A stretch of 64,000 bases of DNA, taken from an uncultured Geobacter sp. Lineage in GTDB: Bacteria; Desulfobacterota; Desulfuromonadia; Geobacterales; Geobacteraceae. Made by a program: the position numbers and the translations under genes. The DNA lies in the NCBI GenBank assembly GCA_937886325.1, contig CALABV010000229.1, forward strand, positions 18,546 to 82,545. The letters are read 5' to 3'. The notes beneath the pieces are model-generated. The model saw only the letters and a list, made by a program, of their open reading frames with translations. It made no database searches and was not told where the DNA came from. Each line of letters opens with the position of its first letter. Within the stretch, counting starts at the first letter, position 1. This document shows, piece after piece, positions 9,301-16,626 of this stretch.

Positions 9301-12300
9301 TGCCCGGACCGTTCCGCTGTTGGTTACCGCCACGCCGATGGTTCCGAAGCCGTTCACCTCGCCGCTGTTGTCCAGAGACGTGGCGTTGATGGTTCCGCCG
9401 CGGAGTTGAAGACCCCCGGGATCGGCTCCGGTATTGGTAAAGGCTCCGCTGATGGTAAAGGTGCTCGAATCTCCGACCTGGACGAGCCCGGCATTGCCGA
9501 ACGCCCCGGCTGTCGTGAAGTTCCGACCGTTCCGAATGGTGAAACTGCCGTCGGCGCTGTTCGTGGCGAGGCTGGTCAACGCATCGGTCCCGTTGTTCTG
9601 TTTCAGGTTGGAGTTGACGCCGTCCAGCAGGATGGTGGCGGCGTTGGTGACGATGGCGCCGGTCGGCAGTTGCAGGTTCCCCGGGCTTCCGGCTGTTCCG
9701 TAGACCGCATATGTTCCGCCGGTGAGGGTCGTGCCGCTGTAGTTTGCCAGGTGGTCCGTGACCTGGAGGGTGCTCCCGGCATTGGCCCGGAGGGTGCCGC
9801 TGTTGGTGAATCCCAGGTCGTCCCGCGGGTTGATGATAAGCGGTGTGGTCTGGTTGGCGAGGATCAGGCCCTGGTTGTTGAGGCCGATGAGGTTGACGCC
9901 CAGTTGACCGGCGCCCTGGATGGTGTGTCCGGCGGCGTTGGTGAGGGTCCCCACGGTCGTGCCGTTATAAATCCGGTTACGATCGCTGTTGCCCATGGTC
10001 AGGTTGCCGGTTCCGGACAGGGTGACGTCGCCGTTGATGCGCAGATTGGTATCGGAACCGGTCGAGTTCATCTGCAGGTCGCCGTTATTGATGATGGTCC
10101 CTTCCAGGTTGGCGGTCTGGCCGTTCTGCACCGCCACCTGGCCGTTGCTGGTAAGATTGGTGAGGGTAGCGCCCTGGAGTTCGATGATGCCGCCGCTAGC
10201 GGTGTTCAGCGTTCCGCCGGTGATAGTGCTGCCGGAGAGAACCACCTTGGAGCCGTTCACGGCCTCAATAAGACCGGCCGCGCCGCCCGACGCATTGGCC
10301 AGGTCCGTGCTCAAGATGGTGAGCGTGCCGCCATCGGCCCGAAGGATACCCGTGTTGACGCGGCTGACATCGACCGCATCCCGCAGGTTGATGACCATGC
10401 CGGCGCTCTGGTTGGCGAGGATCAGGCCCTGGTTGTCGAGGCCGATAAGGTTGACGCCCAGTTGGCCGGCGCCCTGGATGGTGTGTCCGGCGGCGTTGGT
10501 GAGCGTGCCTACGGACGACCCGTTCAGTATCCGGTTACGATCGCTGTTGCCCATTGTCAGGCTGCCGGGGCCGGTGAGGGTGATGTCGCCATTGATGCGC
10601 AGATCGGTCAGGGTGCCGCTGGAGTTCAGTTGCAGGACAGCGTTGTTGGTGATGGTCCCTTCCAGATAGCCGGTCTGTCCGTTCTGCACCGCCACCTGCC
10701 CGTTGTTGGCAAGATTGGTGAGGGTCGCGCCCTGGAGTTCGATGATGCCGCCGCCCGCGGTCTGTAGAGTTCCTCCGGAGATGGTGGTGTCATAGATCTC
10801 CACGGTGGAGGCGTTGAGCGCTTCGATGGCGCCCCCCGTGTTCGCGATGGTGTTCGAGCTGACAATCCTGAGCGTACCGCCGTTATCCGCCCGCAGGGTT
10901 CCGCTGTTGGCCCGGGTGGGGTTGTCGTCGCGCAGGTCGATGACGAGGGTTGTTCCGTTCTGGTTGGCGGTAATCAGCCCCTGGTTGTTCAACCCCATGA
11001 AGTTTATGCCCAGTTGTCCACCGCCCTGGATGGTGTGGGTCGCACTGTTGATGAGCACGTTGGTGGTGGGAGTGCCTTCCACCCCGAACACGCGATCGCT
11101 GTTCAGACCACCCAGGGTGAGCGTGCCGCTGCCGGCCAGGGTCACCGGGCCGGAGATCCGCAGGTCTGCCAAGGAGCCGCTGGAAGTTAACTGCAGGGTG
11201 CCGTTGTTGGTGATCGTCCCCTGCAGCACGGCATTCTGGCCGTTTGCCACGTTGATGAGTCCGGAGTTGGTGACAGTGTCCAGCAATGTGCCGTTCTGGA
11301 GCTGGATGGCGCCGCTGCCCGAGGTCTGCAGGGTTCCGCCGGTGATGGTGGTGTCATTGATCTCCACGGTGGAGGCGTTGAGCGCTTCGATGGCGCCCCC
11401 CGTGTTCGCGATGGTGTTCGAGCTGACAATCCTGAGCGTACCGCCGTTATCCGCCCGCAGGGTTCCGCTGTTGGCCCGGGTGGGGTTGTCGTCGCGCAGG
11501 TCGATGACGAGGGTTGTTCCGTTCTGGTTGGCGGTAATCAGCCCCTGGTTGTTCAACCCCATGAAGTTTATGCCCAGTTGTCCACCGCCCTGGATGGTGT
11601 GGGTCGCACTGTTGATGAGCACGTTGGTGGTGGGAGTGCCTTCCACCCCGAACAAGCGATTACTGTTCAATCCTCCCAGTGTGAGCGTTCCGGCGCCCGC
11701 CAGGGTAACCGGGCCGGAGATCCGCAGGTCAGCCAAGGAGCCGCTGGAGCTTAACTGCAGGATGCCGTTGTTGGTGAAAGTTCCTGCAAGAAGCGCATAT
11801 TGACCGTTGGCCACAGTAATCAGGCCGTTGTTGGTGACGGAATCAAGTGCCGTGCCCATCTGGAGTTGGATGACGCCACTGCCGGCAGTCTGCAGCGTTC
11901 CACCGCTGATAGTGCTGTTGACGATCTCCACCGTTGAGCCGTTCAAGGCTTCAATCGTACCACCGGTGTTTGAGAAGGTTTCTGAACTCATAATCCTGAG
12001 GTTACCGCCGTTCTCCGCCCGCAGCGTTCCGCTGTTGGAGCGTGTGGGGTTATTGTCACGGAGGTCGATGATGAGATTCGTTCCGTTCTGGTTGGCGGTG
12101 ATCAGGCCCTGGTTGTCCAGTCCCATGAGGTTGACGCCCAGTTGACCGCCGCCCTGGATGGTATGTGTCGCGCTGTTGATGAGCACGTTGGTGGTGGGCG
12201 TGCTTTCCAGCCCGAACACGCGATCGCTGTTCATCCCCCCCAGGGTGAGAGTGCCGGCGCCCGCAAAGGTGACCTGACCGGAGATGCGAATGTCGGTGGC

Positions 12301-12672
12301 ACTGCCGGAGGAACTTAAGCGCAGGTCGCCGTTGTTCGTAACGGTGGGGCCGGCAATGGTCAGGTCGCTGCCGTTGTTCAGGTCCAGGGTGTCGCCGGTG
12401 TCAATGGTGAGGTTGCCGATGGAGGCGCCGGTGGTGAGGTTGACGTACGACGTGGTGCCTGTCTTGCCGCCGTCGATGAAGACGTTGTAGGTCGTGCCGT
12501 TGGGGACCGTGTCCGGGGTCCAGTTGGTATTGAGGTTCCAGACCCCCGTGCCGCCGTCCCACGTAGCGTCATCCGCTAAAGACGTCGCGATTGGTAGGAA
12601 GAGAAAACCGACAAATACCAGAGCGCCAATCCACGGGACTGGGCTTCGTTCTCGTATGGAGTAACCGTTCAT
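6364..12672 (-). CDS. Giant repeat protein with choice-of-anchor D-like modules and PEP-CTERM anchor
   Basis: 2102 residues. A signal peptide with a hydrophobic stretch near residues 16-32 is followed by a beta-strand-repeat region. At least five long repeats, centred on the HTIQGGGQLG/HTIQGAGQLG motif near residues 170, 358, 546, 731 and 916, have periods of about 185-188 residues. Roughly residues 1230-2060 hold about seven modules of the FGNVRIGT...SITN type, resembling choice-of-anchor D domains. The C terminus is VPEPSTLLL, a hydrophobic helix and an RRRCRK tail, a textbook PEP-CTERM signal, predicting processing by an exosortase that is not encoded here. A surface or biofilm-matrix role is inferred. 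GGAGGG precedes the ATG, which overlaps the stop of the upstream lipoprotein gene by four bases (ATGA). Confidence 0.9.
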   Translation of the reverse strand: MNGYSIRERSPVPWIGALVFVGFLFLPIATSLADDATWDGGTGVWNLNTNWTPDTVPNGTTYNVFIDGGKTGTTSYVNLTTGASIGNLTIDTGDTLDLNNGSDLTIAGPTVTNNGDLRLSSSGSATDIRISGQVTFAGAGTLTLGGMNSDRVFGLESTPTTNVLINSATHTIQGGGQLGVNLMGLDNQGLITANQNGTNLIIDLRDNNPTRSNSGTLRAENGGNLRIMSSETFSNTGGTIEALNGSTVEIVNSTISGGTLQTAGSGVIQLQMGTALDSVTNNGLITVANGQYALLAGTFTNNGILQLSSSGSLADLRISGPVTLAGAGTLTLGGLNSNRLFGVEGTPTTNVLINSATHTIQGGGQLGINFMGLNNQGLITANQNGTTLVIDLRDDNPTRANSGTLRADNGGTLRIVSSNTIANTGGAIEALNASTVEINDTTITGGTLQTSGSGAIQLQNGTLLDTVTNSGLINVANGQNAVLQGTITNNGTLQLTSSGSLADLRISGPVTLAGSGTLTLGGLNSDRVFGVEGTPTTNVLINSATHTIQGGGQLGINFMGLNNQGLITANQNGTTLVIDLRDDNPTRANSGTLRADNGGTLRIVSSNTIANTGGAIEALNASTVEIYDTTISGGTLQTAGGGIIELQGATLTNLANNGQVAVQNGQTGYLEGTITNNAVLQLNSSGTLTDLRINGDITLTGPGSLTMGNSDRNRILNGSSVGTLTNAAGHTIQGAGQLGVNLIGLDNQGLILANQSAGMVINLRDAVDVSRVNTGILRADGGTLTILSTDLANASGGAAGLIEAVNGSKVVLSGSTITGGTLNTASGGIIELQGATLTNLTSNGQVAVQNGQTANLEGTIINNGDLQMNSTGSDTNLRINGDVTLSGTGNLTMGNSDRNRIYNGTTVGTLTNAAGHTIQGAGQLGVNLIGLNNQGLILANQTTPLIINPRDDLGFTNSGTLRANAGSTLQVTDHLANYSGTTLTGGTYAVYGTAGSPGNLQLPTGAIVTNAATILLDGVNSNLKQNNGTDALTSLATNSADGSFTIRNGRNFTTAGAFGNAGLVQVGDSSTFTISGAFTNTGADPGGLQLRGGTINATSLDNSGEVNGFGTIGVAVTNSGTVRAFGGVLSATGGITGPSGTVQVDPDGGLALGAASSAGTLAHNGSASDSLALGANNITVSTDYRNANFGTGNDFNRRANVTGSGLILASGAGAVTAQQLSGDIAGGPTSGNATLAFGNVHVGDLVTMNYQVGNANTGGPALRGAIQTAANGGSITDGRLSGTGVTASNWGPVSAGATTGNLAVSFNATGSGALTGQQVAIVNNFDNTNSQVLTITGAAYNLAAAGAHAPEPVTLGNVRVGGTFGAQAMSIANTAPTDGYSEKLNAAIAPTTGPVTAEGSFSGLEAGATDNGSLVVGISDTATAGLKTGTATISLASDGAGTSGLGITALPSQTVTVSGSVFRTAAPNTLAPVNFGIVHVGDVVQQSLSITNTAVNDGFSEKLNAGFGGVSDARILTSGSVSLLAPGATNNTGMVVGLDTGSVGTINGTVTVNFESDGAGTSGLGILALPSQDVPVSATISVTVLRLANPVINTAQPVQFGNVRIGTVAQTPLSITNAVPDDGYSESLLANASGASAGITAAGSFGPLAPSATNSTSIVVGIDTSTAGSRNGTATISFRSDGTGFGGTITDLADQNVSVQGAVYRLADPTVTTPTLTLAARVGDGLPTAGVGITNASPDIYTEGLNAGISTSSPGFTAGGTITNLGAGQANTSTLRVGLASTATAGITAGTANLTLASTGAGTTGAPDYDLAPQTVALTGKVYTPAVAQVESTTIDFGIVHRGDTVTAQTLAVTNAAPVTALNDVLRGSFGGASGPFTADGTLGTGVAAGATDAAGFTVTLNTATAGIFNGSANASFQSHNPDMADLALPEAVIDLQAQVNNYANPEFDFVSGDGALTGSGTLYTLDFGAILRGSGDESSSLRLLNDTVGPADMLAGYFDLSGASDFTLAGFDTFSGLAAGESLDDLLVRLDTSMLGLFTDTIILYAAGYNESGYYGAFDPIQLVLRGTVIEGGQQVPEPSTLLLIGAGLLGIGLLRRRCRK
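10795..11654 (-). repeat. Two identical 296-bp blocks inside the PEP-CTERM gene
   Basis: Bases 10795-11090 and 11359-11654 read as identical with an offset of 564 bases (188 codons), the protein repeat period. The other copies of the repeat have diverged. This indicates recent duplication or gene conversion between neighbouring units. It is also a place where short-read assembly can collapse or expand copies. Confidence 0.9.
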
Positions 12673-13119
12673 GGGGACCCTCCTTCTTTCGTGCCACCCG
12701 TCGTACCTCCTGCTTCCCGAATCAGCCTGGCAACCTGCGAGTCGGATTTCACCGGCTCGATTGCCAGAATGTGTCTGGCGTTGATGTACATGAATTCAGG
12801 GCTGTGCCATTCCTTGCCCCGTTTTACCAGGATGTTCGATACCTGCTGGGTTTCCTTGTTCACCTGGCTCTGGATGTAGAACACGTCCGTCAGGAGCGGG
12901 TAATCGGCGCCCACGTCCTTCAGCTTGCCGATGAACGTCTGCCCGTTGGAAAGGAACACCGCCTGATATTCGGACTTCAAGTCAATCTGCGGCCGCGTTG
13001 CACGTTCGCAGCCGCTGAGGAAAGGTAGAACGGCAAGTAAGAGAGCGAAACAGAAGGCCAGGATGCATGCATGCCTCATTTCTGAAATATTTTTCCGAAA
13101 CGTATGGATTTTGATCATG
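12669..13119 (-). CDS. Small exported lipoprotein, uncharacterised
   Basis: 150 residues from the ATG at 13119, preferred because GGGAGG lies directly upstream; a longer reading from 13187 has no comparable site. A hydrophobic stretch ends in a lipobox (LSGC, about residue 37), predicting lipidation and membrane anchoring. The mature part has a conserved-looking YQAVFLSNGQTFIGKL block followed by YPLLTDVFYIQSQ, which I recall from small hypothetical proteins of several phyla; no function is known to me. Its stop overlaps the start of the PEP-CTERM gene as ATGA, so the two are translationally coupled and probably work at the same surface. Confidence 0.75.
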
Positions 13120-13584
13120 GTTCCTCCCTTTGAACGTGAAAGTTCACAAAATGTAAGTTTTTTCGACATGCCTACGGGAAATCCCATGGGCTGATTGATG
13201 TAAAATTATTCATTGACATAAGATACCGTGCTCTCTCCAAGCTTATGGATTGTCGTCAGCCGGCAATCCCAATTAAATCAAATGGTTTCCTTCTTTCCTG
13301 CTTCATCATTCGCAGTGGTGTGATGTGGATCTCCTTCTTGTGGCTCTTGTCCGGCGTACCGGTTTGACACAAAACTTCCCTCATATAATGATGCAAATCT
13401 TGTGCGATATGTTGTAACTGTTTGATTTAGTTAATGTAATGCATCCGATGCACGGGAATGAACGGAAAGTGTAAAGCATTCCGACTGATGCAAGGCGTGC
13501 AGCCATCGGTGAGAAAAATCCTGGAGATGTGTCGGGGTATGCTATGATGGTTCCCCAAAAAATGAAGAAGAGGAGGGACACGTG
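13120..13584. other. Intergenic region between lipoprotein and HisF-like gene
   Basis: About 460 bases without a recognisable gene. A 12-bp palindrome GTGAAAGTTCAC at 13136-13147 sits just upstream of the lipoprotein ribosome site and could be an operator. The remainder is AT-rich and probably holds the divergent promoters; I cannot assign them. Confidence 0.3.
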
Positions 13585-14346
13585 ATGAACAAGCCGATTC
13601 GTATTATGCCGTGCCTGGACATGCAGAACGGACGCGTCGTCAAGGGAGTCCATTTCGTTGATATCCGGGATGCGGGGGATCCGGTGGAATGCGCTCAAGC
13701 CTATTGCCGTAACGGCGCCGACGAACTTGCCATGCTCGACATTACGGCCACCGTGGAAGGGAGGGCCACCATGCTGGAAGTGGTGAAGCGCGTCGCCGGG
13801 GTGACGACCGTGCCGTTTACCGTCGGCGGCGGCATTTCGGATGTGAAAGCGGCGGAGGCTGTGCTGCGCGCGGGTGCGAACAAGGTGTCGGTGAGCAGCG
13901 CCGCCTTCCGCAAGCCGGAACTGATCCCCGACATGGTCAGGGAATTCGGTCCGGAGGTGGTGACGGTTGCCATCGACGTGGACAGGAACGGCGCCATGCC
14001 TTCGGGGTATGAAGTCTATATCGACGGAGGGCGCACCGCTACCGGGGCGGATGCGGTGGAGTGGGCGCGGCGTGTCGACGGCTTTGGCGTCCCGGTCATC
14101 CTTCCGACGAGCAAGGCCGGCGACGGCGCGCGGACCGGCTTTGATCTGCCGGTGATCAGGGCCATCAGGAACGCCGTTTCCGCCGAGGTTGTGGCATCCG
14201 GCGGAGCGGGACAGTTGGAGCACTTCTTCGAGGCCGTGGAGGCGGGAGCCACCGTGTTGCTGGCCGCATCCGTCTTCCATTTCGGACTCATCGGGATTCC
14301 CGAATTGAAAAAATACCTCCGCGGCCGGGGCGTGCCCGTCATGTGA
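13585..14346 (+). CDS. HisF-like (imidazole glycerol phosphate synthase cyclase subunit) paralogue
   Basis: 253 residues, full length for HisF, covering the whole beta/alpha barrel. The catalytic aspartates of HisF are in place (CLDM near residue 10 and VAIDV near 130), as are VVKG and ASGGAG. Several usually invariant positions differ: the IDRDGT phosphate loop reads KAGDGA, GADKVS at the HisH interface reads GANKVS, and the FGSQ gate reads FGPE. No hisH, hisA or other his gene is nearby. It may be a diverged HisF with another partner or substrate. AGGAGGG seven bases upstream favours the ATG at 13585 over the GTG at 13582. Confidence 0.8.
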   Translation: MNKPIRIMPCLDMQNGRVVKGVHFVDIRDAGDPVECAQAYCRNGADELAMLDITATVEGRATMLEVVKRVAGVTTVPFTVGGGISDVKAAEAVLRAGANKVSVSSAAFRKPELIPDMVREFGPEVVTVAIDVDRNGAMPSGYEVYIDGGRTATGADAVEWARRVDGFGVPVILPTSKAGDGARTGFDLPVIRAIRNAVSAEVVASGGAGQLEHFFEAVEAGATVLLAASVFHFGLIGIPELKKYLRGRGVPVM

Positions 14347-14348
14347 GG

Positions 14349-14372
14349 CGTTCGGGACGCCCGAACGTGTTT
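14349..14372 (+). terminator. Hairpin after the HisF-like gene
   Basis: Perfect 8-bp arms CGTTCGGG (14349-14356) and CCCGAACG (14360-14367) with a 3-base loop, then TGTTT. It lies three bases past the stop codon. The T tract is short. Confidence 0.5.
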
Positions 14373-14380
14373 CCGCGAGG

Positions 14381-14433
14381 GGGCGGTTCGAGGCGGACGG
14401 TCGTCAACCGGACGACCCGCCGAAGAACCGCCC
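14381..14433. terminator. Long nested hairpin between convergent genes
   Basis: GGGCGGTTC (14381-14389) pairs with GAACCGCCC (14425-14433), enclosing a second stem GTCGTC/GACGAC (14400-14405 and 14411-14416) flanked by GGCGG/CCGCC. No T tract follows on either strand, so it may be an RNA-stabilising or Rho-type end and not a simple intrinsic terminator. Confidence 0.4.
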
Positions 14434-14462
14434 ATGCGGCCTCCTTCCAGTATCATTCCCCG

Positions 14463-15737
14463 TCACATGACGCAGTAGGGATGGTTTCTCATCCACTCGC
14501 GTACCTCCGGTCCGATCCACTCATCGAGCCCGCGCGCCAGGTAGAAGCGGGGGAAGAGCAGATCGTCCCCTTCGGCAATCACACCCTCTTCACGAGCCGT
14601 CTTTTCCAGCGGCGTTCCCGGGTAAATCCGGATCCCCGCCGTCAGTTTCAGCGTTTCCAGGTGGAGGGAGTCGGCGAATTCCAGGCTCTCACGCACCGAT
14701 TCTCTCGTCTCGCCCGGCCCTCCCAGCAGGAGGAAGCCCAGCCTGCGGATGCCGTATTTTTCGAGCAGTTTCGAGGTGGTCCGTACCTGTTCCACCTCGT
14801 ATTTCTTGTTGAGGTTGCGCAGGATGGCGGGGCAGCCGCTTTCGAACCCGAGACTTGCCTCGATGCATCCGGCTTCCGCCATTTTCCGCACCAGGTCTTC
14901 GTCCACGAAACCGGGATAGAGGATGCAGTGCCAGCGGATTCTGAGACCGGCTGAGGAGAGCGACGCGCAGAGATCCTTCGCGTACTTCGGCGGGAGATTG
15001 AAGATGTTGTCGACAAAGTAGAAGTGCCTGAAGCCGGCCGCCACATGGCGGGCAATCCCCTCCACCACGGTCTCGATCACGCGTTTTCTGATTACGGTAC
15101 CTTCCAGGGCGGGCGTGGAGCAGTAGCTGCACCGCATGGGACAGCCGCGCCGGGTCTGGAAGGGGACCCAGACCCCCGTCCTGGCGTCCGCGGGAACGGA
15201 CCAGAGCGAGGGGTCGGGGAGGGGGAACGTTTCGAGCCCCGCCCGCGCGCTCCGTCCCCTGTCCACCGTTGCGCCGGGGAGGCAGAGACCGGGGATTCCG
15301 GACAGGTCGTCCCGCCGTTCCAGGGCGCGGAGGAGCGCCGCAAACGCCGTCTCCCCTTCTCCGCAAATTCCCATGTCCGCCTTCAGGTAACGGAGCGCCG
15401 CTTCCGGGAAAATGCTGAATCCCGATCCCCCCACGACGATGGTCGCGTCTGAGGCGGCGCGGCACAGGGCAATGGTATCGCGCACCGCTTCCAGCAGGAA
15501 CCCCGGATTCTCCCGGTTCTGGTCATCCACGTTCCTGGCCGAGACCCCGATCACGCCGGGGCTGTGCTCCCGCACGGCGTCACGGATGATTGAGGCATTG
15601 TCGCCGCTGCCCGGGAGAGTGAACATGCGCACCTCATGCCCTGCTTCCCGCGCGGCAACCGCAACCAGGTTGAGACCCAGCGGCAATGGCGTCACATGGC
15701 TCGTCTCGGAATTGGTGGAAATCAGCACTACTCTCAT
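14463..15737 (-). CDS. B12-binding domain radical SAM protein
   Basis: 424 residues. The N-terminal half resembles a cobalamin-binding fold (LPLGLNLVAVAAREAGHEV, then VVGGSGFSIFPE near residue 101), followed by a radical SAM domain with the 4Fe-4S motif CPMRCSYC (about residue 198). The C-terminal part (LGFLLLGGPGETRES) is typical of the MiaB/BchE-like SAM barrel. Such proteins use cobalamin and SAM for methylations or ring rearrangements, often in lipid or natural-product synthesis. AAAGGAA precedes the ATG. It is transcribed alone, convergent with the HisF-like gene; no partner suggests the substrate. Confidence 0.85.
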   Translation of the reverse strand: MRVVLISTNSETSHVTPLPLGLNLVAVAAREAGHEVRMFTLPGSGDNASIIRDAVREHSPGVIGVSARNVDDQNRENPGFLLEAVRDTIALCRAASDATIVVGGSGFSIFPEAALRYLKADMGICGEGETAFAALLRALERRDDLSGIPGLCLPGATVDRGRSARAGLETFPLPDPSLWSVPADARTGVWVPFQTRRGCPMRCSYCSTPALEGTVIRKRVIETVVEGIARHVAAGFRHFYFVDNIFNLPPKYAKDLCASLSSAGLRIRWHCILYPGFVDEDLVRKMAEAGCIEASLGFESGCPAILRNLNKKYEVEQVRTTSKLLEKYGIRRLGFLLLGGPGETRESVRESLEFADSLHLETLKLTAGIRIYPGTPLEKTAREEGVIAEGDDLLFPRFYLARGLDEWIGPEVREWMRNHPYCVM

Positions 15738-15976
15738 GGGAAGTTCCTTTGTTCCCGCAACGGCGAAATCTCAGTGCGCTTCGTCCAACGGCACGTTTTC
15801 AGGGTATGCTCCGTGCACTGGTAATTCTAGCTTCCCTGCCGTCAAAACGCAATTCTTCAGGAGTCGTCCCGCGTCGGCCGCATTGCAGTCTCATGAACGG
15901 AGCAAGGATGACTTTGTGATGTCCGAAAAGAGGTGAAACCTGTGCGGGCCGCTTTGAGCGGGTAGCATTAGAGGGA

Positions 15977-16029
15977 AAATAGGGACACTTCCCTGTTTTC
16001 ATAAAATAAATAGGGGAGTGTCCCTATTT
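15977..16029. repeat. REP-like inverted repeat
   Basis: Perfect 13-bp arms AAATAGGGACACT (15977-15989) and AGTGTCCCTATTT (16017-16029) flank a 27-base centre, and the pairing continues imperfectly inward (TCCCT with AGGGG). Sequences of this type recur in many genomes next to IS200-like REP-associated transposases; no transposase is present here. Only one copy is seen in this window. Confidence 0.7.
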
Positions 16030-16110
16030 AGGGGGGTATAGGTTCAGGGCTTGAGAGTTTGAAGATGGGCAGGAAGTTCGAGGGTTAAATCCTGACTCCC
16101 ATGGTCCCGG

Positions 16111-16141
16111 TTGACAGGGAAGCGGAAAAGTGACATATAAA
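16111..16141 (+). promoter_or_regulatory. Candidate sigma-70 promoter
   Basis: TTGACA (16111-16116) and TATAAA (16136-16141) are separated by 19 bases; a CATATA at 17-base spacing is the alternative -10. It fires towards an intrinsic terminator 110 bases downstream with no gene in between. Confidence 0.4.
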
Positions 16142-16147
16142 TGCGCG

Positions 16148-16295
16148 TGAAACCGGCACTGCTCTGATTTTTTATGATTCTGGGCGTGCGATTCTGTCGC
16201 GTAGTGGGGGGAGGATGGCTTCATCCGGGTGGTGCAGGTCCGGTCATTGAGAAAAGCCGCCTGGATCAGCGTTGTGCTGGTTCGGCGGTTTTTTT
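16148..16295 (+). ncRNA. Putative small RNA or transcribed leader
   Basis: A stretch of about 148 bases bounded by a candidate promoter and a strong intrinsic terminator, with no open frame using a ribosome site. The terminator stem AAAGCCGCC (16253-16261) pairs with GGCGGTTTT (16284-16292) through a long inner stem containing CAGC/GCTG, and runs into seven T residues. An internal hairpin GGATG-GCTT-CATCC is also visible near 16213-16226. No family was recognised. It could instead be an attenuator for the genes starting at 16408/16627. Confidence 0.35.
16253..16295 (+). terminator. Intrinsic terminator with no annotated upstream gene
   Basis: A 9-bp stem with one G-U pair, an inner extension around CAGC-GTTGT-GCTG, and a seven-T tract at 16289-16295. 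The nearest real gene upstream on this strand ends at 14346, which is why an unannotated transcript is suspected. Confidence 0.7.
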
Positions 16296-16407
16296 GTTTG
16301 ATGAATGAACAATTCGGATGTTACAAATGTGGGAGATTAATTTTTGTGATAGATGGCGAAAATGGAAATAATGGAGATCCTTTAAGTGACCATGTAAGGG
16401 GGATGCT

Positions 16408-16608
16408 ATGGAAAACGCCCTTGTTGTAACGCCTTACCCTGAGGCATGGTCTGAACGCGCTTGGGATACGTATCGCCGGATTCAGGTCAAGGACGCAAAG
16501 AAACGTCCGAATATCTTGCGCGCGGATGCGAAAGTGCCGTCTGCCGACCATTTGCAGGCTCATATCAGGGGCGGGCAGCCGGTATTCCTGCCGCGGATGC
16601 CGGCATGA
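16408..16608 (+). CDS. Possible small protein upstream of the glycosyltransferase-like gene
   Basis: 66 codons beginning MENALVVTPYPEAW, preceded by AAGGGGG at a proper distance and ending 18 bases before the next start, which is the layout of a translated operon member. I recognise no family and no motif. Codon choice is compatible with coding but not decisive. It may be spurious or the remnant of a longer gene. Confidence 0.3.
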   Translation: MENALVVTPYPEAWSERAWDTYRRIQVKDAKKRPNILRADAKVPSADHLQAHIRGGQPVFLPRMPA

Positions 16609-16626
16609 TTTGATCAATGAGGACAC

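Noticed and set aside
7823..12490. Long plus-strand open frames (e.g. 9184-10767, 10805-11803) opposite the PEP-CTERM gene
   Set aside because: They repeat with the period of the sense gene, have no ribosome sites and translate to Pro/Val/Ala-rich shadow sequence.
16071..16100. tRNA-like 3' end (GGGTTAAATCCTGACTCCCA)
   Set aside because: The T loop lacks the invariant C, and no matching acceptor, D or anticodon arm lies upstream.
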